Position numbers and translations under genes: made by a program | Shown here: in pieces, positions 8,561 through 16,790 of the stretch | How the letters are laid out: every line of letters begins with the position of its first letter | Numbering within the stretch: the stretch's first letter is position 1 | Source of the DNA: Holtiella tumoricola | GTDB lineage: Bacteria; Bacillota; Clostridia; Lachnospirales; Cellulosilyticaceae | Assembly (NCBI RefSeq): GCF_027857615.1 | Contig: NZ_JAQIFT010000046.1 | Coordinates: 1-64,000, forward strand | DNA length: 64,000 bases | Direction: 5' to 3' | Notes under the pieces: model-generated | Seen by the model: the letters and a program-made list of their open reading frames with translations, nothing else | Database searches by the model: none | What the model was told of the DNA's origin: nothing

Positions 8561-9469
8561 TTAGTATTTCAACTCTTCATCAATCCAAACTTTAGCACCA
8601 CCTTGGTCCGCTTGAAGCATTTGGACTTGCCAATCTTGCTCTAAGCCACCAAAGAATTCAACCATTTCCTTTCTAAAGGAAACAACATTTCTTACAACTG
8701 CTATAAGTGTTGGTCCAGCTCCACTTAAAAATGTCCCTTTTGCACCACAAGTCTTCGCATGTTCTAATATCTCTCTCATATTAGGGATAAGGCTTTCACG
8801 GTAAGGTTCATGAAAACGATCTTCCATAGCCATACTTAAGTTCTCTACATCTCCTGTAATCATAGATGCCGCTAGGAGGGCTGCACGTGACGCATTAAAT
8901 ACTCCATCTTTAAGTGGAATATGGGTTGGAAGTGCTGCACGAGCCTTTTCTGTAGAAAGAGTAAAGTCTGGAATCATCACTGCAAAATGTAGATTCTCAG
9001 CTACCTTTACTTTAACATATTTCATATCCTCCTCATTCATAGCGCCTATTGTCATACCACCTAAAAGAGCTGGCGTTGTATTATCAGGATGCCCTTCTAA
9101 TTGTGCTGCCATTTGCACAAGCTCTTCCTTAGAAAAGAAACTATGGCTCATGGCATTGGCAATATGTAAGCCTGCTACAATACATGCCGCACTACTTCCA
9201 AGACCTCTTGTATGAGGAATATGATCTTGTTGAATAATACGCATACCGGGTACTGGTTTGCCTATCTCTTTATAAAAGTGACAGATACTTCTATAGATAA
9301 GGTTTGTTTCATCTGTTGGGATATCTGGACTTCCTTCTTGAATAATAATTTCTAATCCTTCTTCTATCTCCTCAGCATAAGCAATATTATACATTTGAAG
9401 TGCCATTCCAATGCTGTCAAAACCAGGTCCCATATTAGCTGTTGTTGCCGGTACTTTTACTTTAATCAT
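8561..9469 (-). CDS. thrB: Homoserine kinase (GHMP family)
   Basis: Phosphorylates L-homoserine to O-phospho-L-homoserine, the penultimate step to threonine, in the cytoplasm. The 302 residues show the GHMP kinase hallmarks: N-terminal VPATTANMGPGFDSIGMAL, the phosphate-binding HTRGLGSSAACIVAGL loop near residue 90, and a C-terminal KGTFLSGAGPTLIAV motif. Length is normal. It follows tmk on the same strand with a 130-bp gap, near hom and lysC, which supports the role. The PGM-family gene at 12449-13666, next to hom, could be a second enzyme for the same reaction (see findings). Confidence 0.95.
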   Translation of the reverse strand: MIKVKVPATTANMGPGFDSIGMALQMYNIAYAEEIEEGLEIIIQEGSPDIPTDETNLIYRSICHFYKEIGKPVPGMRIIQQDHIPHTRGLGSSAACIVAGLHIANAMSHSFFSKEELVQMAAQLEGHPDNTTPALLGGMTIGAMNEEDMKYVKVKVAENLHFAVMIPDFTLSTEKARAALPTHIPLKDGVFNASRAALLAASMITGDVENLSMAMEDRFHEPYRESLIPNMREILEHAKTCGAKGTFLSGAGPTLIAVVRNVVSFRKEMVEFFGGLEQDWQVQMLQADQGGAKVWIDEELKY

Positions 9470-9599
9470 GGTTAAAATCCCTCTTTCTCTAGGCTTACTT
9501 GTTTATTAAGTCTCAAGTCTTTTTAGTAAAGGTAAGCATTTGCTTATTTTTATAAATTTGTTACGAGACCTGCTTTATGGCACTATGATTAAATAGATG

Positions 9600-10223
9600 C
9601 TACTGCATGGCCTCTACTTTATTTTTAATAACCTCATAAATTTCTTCTATCATTTCATCCATAGGTTTTGTTCCATCTATAACTAAAGTTGGATCTTCAC
9701 CTTTTTCACTAATCATTTTATAAGCTTCTTCTACTTTCTTATGGAAAGCATAACCTTCTAAATCTAAACGATTGATATCTTCTACACCTTTTTTTCTTTC
9801 CATACTCACTTCAACTGGAATATCAATAATGATATTTAGGTCAGGGTAATGCCCTTCACATGCAAAGTCATTAAGCATACGTACTGCTTCCATGCCAAGT
9901 TCTCTCGCGCATCCTTGATAAACTAATGAACTAATGTGGAAACGATCTGTTATAACAATCTTCCCTGCTTCTAATGCTGGAATGACTTTATTTACAAGAT
10001 GTTCACGTCTTGCTGCTACATAGAGTAACAACTCAGTCTTTGGATCTACATGAAAATCCATAATATTATTTCTTATCGCTTCAGCTGATGGAATCCCACC
10101 TGGTTCTCTTGTTACAACGACCTCATATCCAAGAGCCTCCATCTTTTCCTTTACAGCTTGTGCTGTTGTTGTTTTTCCTGTTGCTTCGCCACCTTCTAAT
10201 GCTATAAATACACCTTTTGCCAT
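9600..10223 (-). CDS. tmk: Thymidylate kinase
   Basis: Phosphorylates dTMP to dTDP with ATP for DNA synthesis. The 207-residue protein has the P-loop EGGEATGKT (residues 10-18), the DRFHISSLVYQG motif corresponding to the family DRY-SS-AYQG signature, and a LID region followed by FHKKVEEAYKMI, matching the usual FH-RVR-GY element. TREPGG near residue 39 is also typical. The start is well supported by GAGGAGG upstream. It lies between a CPBP protease gene and thrB, with no obvious functional link to them. Confidence 0.93.
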   Translation of the reverse strand: MAKGVFIALEGGEATGKTTTAQAVKEKMEALGYEVVVTREPGGIPSAEAIRNNIMDFHVDPKTELLLYVAARREHLVNKVIPALEAGKIVITDRFHISSLVYQGCARELGMEAVRMLNDFACEGHYPDLNIIIDIPVEVSMERKKGVEDINRLDLEGYAFHKKVEEAYKMISEKGEDPTLVIDGTKPMDEMIEEIYEVIKNKVEAMQ

Positions 10224-10312
10224 AGTTAGGTCCTCCTCAAGTTAATTATCTACCTATTATAAGCTATTATAAATCAAACTATGTCATTATGTCACCTATC
10301 CATAAGAGAAGG

Positions 10313-10921
10313 CTAAAAAGCGCTACTTAATGCAGAGAGAATATTCATTATAGCGTGAGTGCTCCAACTTGGTATAATTGAGCCCGAAGAACGTTTTTCA
10401 TTCATCCATCCTTGTATCCATCCAATACTTCCTGGCAAAAGTATGAGTAAAATGGTTATCAGTACATTCCCCGTCATTAATCCAAATGGTATACCATGAA
10501 TCATACCAAATAAAATAGCTTGAATTGTATTACCTACATTGAATCCAAATTTATGAATTAAACGTTTTCCAAGAAAGCCTCTAAAAAATATTTCTTCCGA
10601 TAAGCCTGTTTGTATGATTGCAAAAATCAGTATAGACGGTACCACTCCCCATCCTTGGCCTTCAAACTGTGTGGTTGCTGTATTGGTGCCATCCATTAAT
10701 TGTGTCATTACGATTAACATGAGTACAATATATACTATTGAAACTATAAGTATTAAAAAGATAAGCTTTACCCTTGAACCTTGTATCTCTGGCTTCTTTA
10801 AGCCTACCCAGCTAAAAAAATGTTCCTTCTTTCTAGCAGTTAAGAACCACCATATAAATGGTATAACAGATAAAAGAATTACTTGAATAATCGCACTTAA
10901 CACCATACTAATAGTGTTCAT
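10313..10921 (-). CDS. CPBP family intramembrane metalloprotease
   Basis: Polytopic membrane protein of the CPBP/Abi (type II CAAX protease-like) family, about 202 residues. Several hydrophobic helices surround the glutamate motif SEEIFFRGFLG and a C-terminal histidine motif STHAIMNILSAL, which supply the expected active-site Glu/Glu/Arg and His residues. Bacterial members cleave or process small membrane peptides, or act in bacteriocin self-immunity; no bacteriocin gene is visible here. The longest frame starts 7 codons upstream, but AGGTGA sits before the ATG at 10921, which I prefer. Its substrate is unknown. Confidence 0.85.
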   Translation of the reverse strand: MNTISMVLSAIIQVILLSVIPFIWWFLTARKKEHFFSWVGLKKPEIQGSRVKLIFLILIVSIVYIVLMLIVMTQLMDGTNTATTQFEGQGWGVVPSILIFAIIQTGLSEEIFFRGFLGKRLIHKFGFNVGNTIQAILFGMIHGIPFGLMTGNVLITILLILLPGSIGWIQGWMNEKRSSGSIIPSWSTHAIMNILSALSSAF

Positions 10922-11042
10922 TTCTTCACCTGCCTCTCTCATCGTATAAATAATCCACCGTCTAAAATAAATATTTGGTTAAGTGTAAGGGCATGTAGGC
11001 AAGCTTAAGTAGACTTTAATATACATTCCAGCATCCTTCAAA

Positions 11043-11089
11043 ATGAAAAACAGTGGCCTTCAGAGCACTTGTACTCCTTGGACCACTGT
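11043..11089 (-). terminator. Terminator after lysC
   Basis: On the minus strand, ACAGTGG pairs with CCACTGT around an internally paired arm, followed by TTTTTCATTTT. It begins 11 bp past the lysC stop codon. Confidence 0.8.
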
Positions 11090-11099
11090 CTACTTTCAA

Positions 11100-12308
11100 C
11101 TAGTCAACAAGTTGAAATGCATCATGAATTGCATTCATCGCTTTATGCATATCTTTTTTATCAATTAAAATAGAAATTTTAATTTCAGATGTTGAAATCA
11201 TATGTATGTTAATGTTTGTGTCGTACATTGCTTCAAACATTTTTGATGCTACACCAGCATTTGCTACCATACCTGCACCTACTACAGATACTTTTGCTAA
11301 ATTTTCATTATAATCTACATCTTTAAGTCCCCAACGGTCCATATGTGTCGCAACGATTTCTTTTACATCTGTTAAAGCTGTATCAGCTACTGTAAAGGAA
11401 ATATCCTTTGTACCATCACGACCAATTGATTGAAGAATAATATCTACATTAATATTCTTTTTTGCTAATGTTGTAAAGATATCAAACGCTTTCCCTGGTG
11501 TGTCCTCAATACCAATAAGAGATACACGTGCGATTTCATCATCTCCAGCTACACCACTAATTAACATTCTTTCCATTTTACAAACCTCCTTAACTACTGT
11601 TCCTTCTGCTCTTGTTAAACTTGATCTTACAACAAGCTCTACATTATATTTTTTTGCTAACTCTACTGAACGATTGTGAAGTACCTTTGCTCCTAATGAA
11701 GCAAGTTCTAACATTTCATCATATGTAATTTCTTCAATCTTCTTTGCATCTTTTACAACGCGTGGGTCTGCTGTATATACACCATCTACATCTGTGTAGA
11801 TTTCACATTTGTCAGCATGTAAAGCTGCTGCAATAGCTACTGCTGTTGTATCAGAACCACCACGTCCAAGTGTTGTAATATCATCAAAACGATTCATCCC
11901 TTGGAATCCTGTTACAAGAACAATATTTTTTCTATCTAACTCACGACGAATACGGTCTGGTTTAATCTTTTTAAGACGTGCATTCATATATGTTGAAGTT
12001 GTCATCATCCCTACTTGATAAGCATTTAAAGAAGTTGCTGGATACCCTAACTCAGCAAGTGCCATTGCCATAAGCGCTACTGATTGTTGTTCCCCAGTTG
12101 ATAAAAGCATATCCATTTCACGTTTTGAAGGCTTCTTACTGATTTCTTTTGCCTTTGTGATTAAATCATCTGTTGTATCTCCTTGAGCCGAAAGTACAAC
12201 GACTACATCATTTCCCTCTTTATACGTTTCCGCAATCCTTTGGGCAACGTTAAAGATACGCTCAGCATTGGCAACAGAGCTACCTCCAAATTTTTGTACA
12301 ATTAACAC
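11100..12308 (-). CDS. lysC: Aspartate kinase
   Basis: Phosphorylates L-aspartate, the first step of the lysine, threonine and methionine pathway. The 402 residues open with the kinase motif LIVQKFGGSSV, then the nucleotide-binding TTLGRGGSDTTAVAIAAAL stretch and YTDVDGVYTADPR, and end in two ACT domains (from about residue 255), which in this family bind lysine and/or threonine for feedback inhibition. The longest frame starts at an upstream ATG, but GGAGGAG sits 6 nt before the GTG at 12308, which gives the normal family N-terminus. It has its own promoter-like sequence upstream and its own terminator. Confidence 0.95.
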   Translation of the reverse strand: MLIVQKFGGSSVANAERIFNVAQRIAETYKEGNDVVVVLSAQGDTTDDLITKAKEISKKPSKREMDMLLSTGEQQSVALMAMALAELGYPATSLNAYQVGMMTTSTYMNARLKKIKPDRIRRELDRKNIVLVTGFQGMNRFDDITTLGRGGSDTTAVAIAAALHADKCEIYTDVDGVYTADPRVVKDAKKIEEITYDEMLELASLGAKVLHNRSVELAKKYNVELVVRSSLTRAEGTVVKEVCKMERMLISGVAGDDEIARVSLIGIEDTPGKAFDIFTTLAKKNINVDIILQSIGRDGTKDISFTVADTALTDVKEIVATHMDRWGLKDVDYNENLAKVSVVGAGMVANAGVASKMFEAMYDTNINIHMISTSEIKISILIDKKDMHKAMNAIHDAFQLVD

Positions 12309-12354
12309 GTTATCTCCTCCTCTAGGCATCTATTCTAAATTTATGAATTACCAC

Positions 12355-12384
12355 ATTATATCACCAGTTTTCAGTCTATTACAA
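12355..12384 (-). promoter_or_regulatory. Probable lysC promoter
   Basis: On the minus strand TTGTAA is followed after 18 bp by a perfect TATAAT. The expected transcription start would lie about 40 bp upstream of the lysC GTG. That leaves too little room for a lysine riboswitch. Confidence 0.6.
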
Positions 12385-12448
12385 TCAATTTTCCTAGAAA
12401 TAATATACTTCGGTAAAAATATTCAACTTTTTCTTTAATTATACTAAT

Positions 12449-13666
12449 TTACTCGACAAAATGTCCCATAAGTTCATAGCCATTCTTGAAATATATTCCA
12501 GTCATACCTGCACAAGCTTCATTATATTCTTGGTTCTGTTCTGCTATGCCTACTTTAGTAGAATCATAAATCATATAAGGTACAGGATCATCTGTATGGG
12601 TTCTTAGCCTTAAAGGTGTAGGATGGTCAGGTAATATCATCAATTTGAAGTCCTCATTCTTCTCTTTTAATGCCTGTATAACTGGTCCAATTACCTTCTG
12701 GTCAATTTGAGAAATTGCAGATACCTTATTTTCTAGCTCACTTCGATGACCACATTCATCTGGTCCTTCTAAATGAATATAAACAAAGTCATTTTGATCC
12801 TCTAATAAGGTCTTAATGGCTGCATCTGCTTTACCTTTGTAATTGGTATGCACATTGCCCGTTGCACCTTCTACATCAATAGAAGTCATCCCTGCTCCTA
12901 TACCTATACCTTTAATAAGGTCTACAGCTGAAATAACAGCTCCATCTACCTTATACTTATCCTTAAATTGTGGTAAGTTTGGCTTAATCCCTTCACCCCA
13001 AATCCAAATGCTATTAGCTGGTTTAAGTCCTCTTGCCTTTCTTGCTTGATTAACAGGGTGATTATGAAGAATCTCATAACTCTTCTTCATCATTTCCCAT
13101 ATGATATCTTGGTAGTCTCCTTCTGGCTTATAGTCACCAATTCGCTTATCTAAAATGTCATGTGGAGGTGTAAGTTTTACCTTTGTGCTCCCCCCATCCC
13201 ATACAAGTAAGTGCCTATAGCTTACGCCAGGATAAAATTGCTTGATTTCATCACCAAGTGCTGCTTCTATAGCTTCAATCAACACACCTGCTTCTTCTGT
13301 TGTGATTTCATCACAGCTATGATCTAAGATGATTTTATTCTCATACTCTTCTTCCTGTTCAGTTACAGTGACCACATTTGTTCTAAAGGTTACATCACTA
13401 TCTTCCAATATAACCCCCATGCTTAATGCTTCTAATGGACTTCTCCCAAAATAATATTGCTTTGGATTGTAACCAAGTACTGATAAGTTAGCCGTATCAC
13501 TTCCCTTAGCACAACCTTCTGGAATAGTACTTACTAACCCTATTTCGCTATATGGTGCTAATGCATCTATATTAGGTGTCTTGGCATACTCAAGCGGTGT
13601 CTTACCATTTAAGGCTTCCAGTTTCTCATCTGCCATACCATCTGCCAGTACGACAACATATTTCAT
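12449..13666 (-). CDS. apgM: PGM-family protein in threonine operon (ApgM-like)
   Basis: Member of the cofactor-independent phosphoglycerate mutase family of archaeal type, alkaline-phosphatase fold, 405 residues. Metal-binding features are the N-terminal VVLADGMAD, GSDTANLSVLGY with the nucleophile region, HLEGPDECGHR and LPDHPTPLRLRTHTDDPVPY. The family name suggests interconversion of 2- and 3-phosphoglycerate. However, the gene sits directly downstream of hom (39-bp gap) in a threonine-pathway operon, and relatives in other bacteria have been proposed to act as alternative homoserine kinases. I cannot decide between these from sequence. The start has AGGGTGA before the ATG. Confidence 0.85.
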   Translation of the reverse strand: MKYVVVLADGMADEKLEALNGKTPLEYAKTPNIDALAPYSEIGLVSTIPEGCAKGSDTANLSVLGYNPKQYYFGRSPLEALSMGVILEDSDVTFRTNVVTVTEQEEEYENKIILDHSCDEITTEEAGVLIEAIEAALGDEIKQFYPGVSYRHLLVWDGGSTKVKLTPPHDILDKRIGDYKPEGDYQDIIWEMMKKSYEILHNHPVNQARKARGLKPANSIWIWGEGIKPNLPQFKDKYKVDGAVISAVDLIKGIGIGAGMTSIDVEGATGNVHTNYKGKADAAIKTLLEDQNDFVYIHLEGPDECGHRSELENKVSAISQIDQKVIGPVIQALKEKNEDFKLMILPDHPTPLRLRTHTDDPVPYMIYDSTKVGIAEQNQEYNEACAGMTGIYFKNGYELMGHFVE

Positions 13667-13705
13667 TTCTTCACCCTCATTCTATTTCATGATTAAATTA
13701 GCCTT

Positions 13706-14923
13706 TTATTTCTCCATATATATTTTGCTAATTACTTCTATGTCTTTAAGATTATTCAATTTTTCTTCTAACTCTTGAATAGGTGCACGTTCTGTGATGA
13801 ATACATATTCATCTTCTTTAAGTGGTGTGATACATTCAACTTTACCAAAAGCCTCTTGTACGCGTTGTTCATTTGATACTGCATTTCCTTTAAGCCTTAC
13901 AAAATAAGTTGCTTTACATCCTTCATAAGGTTCAAGGGCTACTTTTTCTCTACTCCAGAAACACATAATATTCGTTTGCTTATGCTTAGCTGCATCAATG
14001 ATATCTGCTACTACTGCACTTGCTGTAGGAAGTTTCCCCGCTCCTCTACCATAGAACATAACATCCCCAACCATGTTACCTTTTACAAGTACCGCATTGA
14101 ATACATCCTCTACATTAGCTAATGGATGGTTTTGTGGAATCATTGTAGGTTGTACACTTGCATAAATACCATCATCTGTTCGCTTACAACTTCCAAGAAG
14201 CTTTACGCTATAGCCTAAGCTTGTTGCATAATCCATATCTTCTTTTTGAATTTGTGTAATCCCATTTGTAAAGATTTCTTTATAGTCTACATGTTCACCT
14301 AATGCTAAAGAAGCTAAAATAGCAATCTTACGGCATGCATCATGCCCTTCTACATCTGCTTCAGGATTTCTTTCTGCATAGCCTAACTCCTGAGCTTCTT
14401 TTAATACATCCTCAAAGCTTCTACCTTCTGTTTTCATTTTGGTTAAAATAAAGTTAGTTGTTCCATTAAGAATGCCTGTAATTTCATAAATCTCATCAGC
14501 TGTTAAAGCATTATTAAGTGGTCTAATAATAGGAATACCGCCTCCTACACTTGCTTCAAACAAGAAGTTACATTGATTATTTTTTGCTACTTCAAGTAAC
14601 TCTGGCCCATGTGTAGCCACTAGTTCTTTGTTAGATGTCACTACACTCTTCCCTTTAAGAAGTGCTCCCTTTACAAAAGTATAGGCTGGCTCTACACCAC
14701 CTAAAGCTTCTGCTACAACTTTAACTTCTTCATCTTCTAAAATAACATTTATATCTTTTACAAATTTATCTTTGAATGGGCTCTCATCAAAATCTCTAAG
14801 ATCTAAAATATATTTAACTTCTAAGCGTTCTCCTGCCTTCTTCTCAATGCTTTCTTGATTCGTCATAAGTACTTCAACGACCCCTGATCCAACTGTTCCA
14901 TATCCTAATACCGCAACCTTCAT
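13706..14923 (-). CDS. hom: Homoserine dehydrogenase
   Basis: Reduces aspartate semialdehyde to homoserine with NAD(P)H, the branch-point step toward threonine and methionine. The 405 residues contain the Rossmann motif VLGYGTVGSGVVEVL at the start, EASVGGGIPIIRPL and the GILNGTTNFILTKM signature, and a C-terminal ACT domain (residues about 325-405) likely to sense threonine. The longest frame begins at an ATG overlapping the previous stop (TAATG), but that ATG merges with the strong AAGGAGGG; the next ATG at 14923 is the better start. It is transcribed after the ACT-domain gene and before the PGM-family gene. Confidence 0.95.
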   Translation of the reverse strand: MKVAVLGYGTVGSGVVEVLMTNQESIEKKAGERLEVKYILDLRDFDESPFKDKFVKDINVILEDEEVKVVAEALGGVEPAYTFVKGALLKGKSVVTSNKELVATHGPELLEVAKNNQCNFLFEASVGGGIPIIRPLNNALTADEIYEITGILNGTTNFILTKMKTEGRSFEDVLKEAQELGYAERNPEADVEGHDACRKIAILASLALGEHVDYKEIFTNGITQIQKEDMDYATSLGYSVKLLGSCKRTDDGIYASVQPTMIPQNHPLANVEDVFNAVLVKGNMVGDVMFYGRGAGKLPTASAVVADIIDAAKHKQTNIMCFWSREKVALEPYEGCKATYFVRLKGNAVSNEQRVQEAFGKVECITPLKEDEYVFITERAPIQELEEKLNNLKDIEVISKIYMEK

Positions 14924-14940
14924 ATTATAACCCTCCTTCA

Positions 14941-15384
14941 TTATTCCCTTGCTAATAATTTAATGCTTTGTACCCCTGCTATTGTTTCAAGCTTTTCAAT
15001 AAAAGCCCCTATCTCCATTTGTACATCATAGGTTTCCATACAGATATTAATGAGTGCCATCCCATTCATAGGAATCATTTGATTAATCGTCAATATATTT
15101 CCACCTAAACTTGCAATATAGTTAAGTAACTCAGAAAGTCTACCCGCTTCGTCCATCAACTTAATTAAAATAGTTATCGTTTGCCCCCTACCTTTTTCAT
15201 AAAAAGGCATAATCGAATCTTTATATTTATAGAATGAACTTCTGCTAATCCCAACCTTTTCTGTAGCTTCTTGTACTGTCATTGCTTTTTCCGTTTCAAG
15301 CAAATTCTTTACTTCCATTACTTTAAGGAAAACCTCTGGTAATACCTCTTTATCTATAATGTAATATTGCTTGTTTTCTTTCAT
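14941..15384 (-). CDS. ACT domain protein, UPF0735/PheB type
   Basis: A 147-residue protein with an N-terminal helix-turn-helix-like segment (MTVQEATEKVGISRSSFYKYKD, residues about 35-56) and a C-terminal ACT domain (TITILIKLMDEAGRLSELLNYIA to the end). The composition matches the UPF0735/PheB-like family. Placed first in the hom operon, it most likely senses an amino acid and may regulate transcription, but neither ligand nor DNA target is shown. RBS AAGGAGA lies just upstream of the ATG. Confidence 0.9.
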   Translation of the reverse strand: MKENKQYYIIDKEVLPEVFLKVMEVKNLLETEKAMTVQEATEKVGISRSSFYKYKDSIMPFYEKGRGQTITILIKLMDEAGRLSELLNYIASLGGNILTINQMIPMNGMALINICMETYDVQMEIGAFIEKLETIAGVQSIKLLARE

Positions 15385-15432
15385 CTTATTCTCCTTGTTC
15401 GCATATGGTGAACATTTGTTTTTGTTATAAAG

Positions 15433-15461
15433 ACTATAGCATAATATTTTAACTTTTTCAA
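15433..15461 (-). promoter_or_regulatory. Probable promoter of the ACT-hom-apgM operon
   Basis: On the minus strand TTGAAA is followed after exactly 17 bp by TATAGT, about 50 bp upstream of the ACT-domain gene. Spacing and both hexamers fit a housekeeping sigma factor. Confidence 0.6.
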
Positions 15462-15559
15462 CATAACTTAATTAGTATTTATAATTTTTAATTATTTTGC
15501 ATAATGTATATCTTACCATATGACTATCTATTGTATAAATTATTGTTTCAATTTTACAT

Positions 15560-15601
15560 AAAAAAATTCCCCAGACTTTAATATATAAAGCCTGAAGAAT
15601 T
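15560..15601 (-). terminator. Terminator after prfB
   Basis: On the minus strand a 15-bp stem containing a few G-U pairs (AATTCTTCAGGCTTT pairing with AAAGTCTGGGGAATT) is followed by a run of seven T residues, ending 10 bp past the prfB stop. Confidence 0.85.
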
Positions 15602-15610
15602 TATTTTTAG

Positions 15611-16727
15611 TTATTCTTCATCTCTTTGATGAATCCATACTAAATATGCATTCATAAATCTGTCGATATCACCATCTATTACAGCACCAGTATTACCTGT
15701 TTCTTCACTTGTACGATGGTCTTTAACCATGTTGTATGGGTGGAATACGTAAGAACGAATTTGACTACCCCAGCCAATATCTTTTTTCTCACCACGAATG
15801 CCTTCAAGCTCTGCCATTCTCTCTTCTTCTTGCTTTTCAAAGAGCTTAGCTTTTAACATTTGCATAGCTTTTTCACGGTTTTGAATCTGTGAACGTTCGT
15901 TTTGACATTGTACAACAACACCTGTTGGCATATGTGTAATACGAACGGCAGAGTCTGTTGTATTGATATGCTGTCCACCGGCACCTGTTGCACGGTAAGT
16001 ATCGATACGTAAGTCCTCTTGTTTAATTTCAATTTCAATCTCATCTGTAATCTCTGGGATAACATCACAAGATGCAAAAGATGTATGACGTCTACCTGAT
16101 GAATCAAAAGGAGAAATACGCACTAAACGGTGAATACCTTTTTCTGCTTTAAGATAGCCATAAACATTTTCTCCATTAATCTGGATTGTTACAGACTTCA
16201 CTCCAGCCTCATCACCTTCAAGGTAATCAAGAAGTTGTACTTTGTAGCCCTTTTTATCAGCCCATCTTGTATACATACGATAAAGCATACTTACCCAGTC
16301 ACAAGCTTCCGTTCCACCTGCACCTGCATGTAAGGATAAAATAGCATTATTTGCATCATAATCTCCGTCAAGGAGCGTTGCAATACGCATAGATTCATAC
16401 TCATTGACGAAAGTATCAGCCTCTGAGCTTGCTTCATTTGCTAACTCTTCATCATCTTCTTCTTTTGCCATTTCAATAAGTGTCATCACATCTTCATAGC
16501 TACTAGAAAGTGCATTGTACTTGTCCACTATATCTTTAAGCTCTTTTAATTTTTGAAGTGTACGTTGGGCTTTCTCCATGTCGTTCCAAAATTCTGGTGA
16601 ACCTGAAAGTTCTTCGAGCTCCGCTATTTCTTCATTATGTTTAGCGATGTCAAAGAGAGTTCCCCATTTCCATTACTTTTGCATTATAAGGCTCAAGAGA
16701 TAGCCTTAGTTGATCTAAATCTAACAC
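15611..16727 (-). CDS. prfB: Peptide chain release factor 2, programmed +1 frameshift
   Basis: RF2 recognises UGA and UAA stop codons and triggers peptide release. The gene is in two frames. A GTG at 16727, preceded by AAGGAAGTGA, opens 25 codons (starting MLDLDQLRLSLEPYN) that end in CTT followed by in-frame TGA at 16652-16650. Reading +1 from CTT-T-GAC continues through DIAKHNEEIAELEEL and SGSPEFWNDMEKAQRT into the main frame, giving 371 residues, normal for RF2. The CTTTGAC slippery site matches the classic autoregulatory frameshift. The stop-recognition tripeptide SPF and the catalytic GGQ (GAGGQHINTTDSAVR) are present. The GGGG upstream lies farther from CTT than in E. coli. Confidence 0.96.
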
Positions 16728-16761
16728 AATTATCACTTCCTTTTTCGTTTCATTATAGCCT

Positions 16762-16770
16762 ATTATAGCA
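16762..16770 (-). promoter_or_regulatory. Extended -10 promoter element for prfB
   Basis: TGCTATAAT on the minus strand is a full extended -10, about 35 bp upstream of the prfB GTG. A second TATAAT lies at 16752-16757. No good -35 hexamer is visible. Confidence 0.5.
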
Positions 16771-16790
16771 TACTCTTTATATTAATACAT

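Noticed and set aside
9533..9555. TAAGCATTTGCTT plus T-run, also seen near 19999-20020, as a repeated element
   Set aside because: The stem is only five base pairs, the T-run lies on the strand opposite to the neighbouring genes, and two copies in A/T-rich DNA can occur by chance.
12309..12448. Possible lysine riboswitch before lysC
   Set aside because: The whole gap is 140 bp, and a good promoter leaves only about 40 bp of leader, too short for the aptamer.
16580..16727. prfB reading-frame break as a sequencing error or pseudogene
   Set aside because: The break is exactly the known CTT-TGA-C autoregulatory +1 site and the full RF2 N-terminus follows on both sides.
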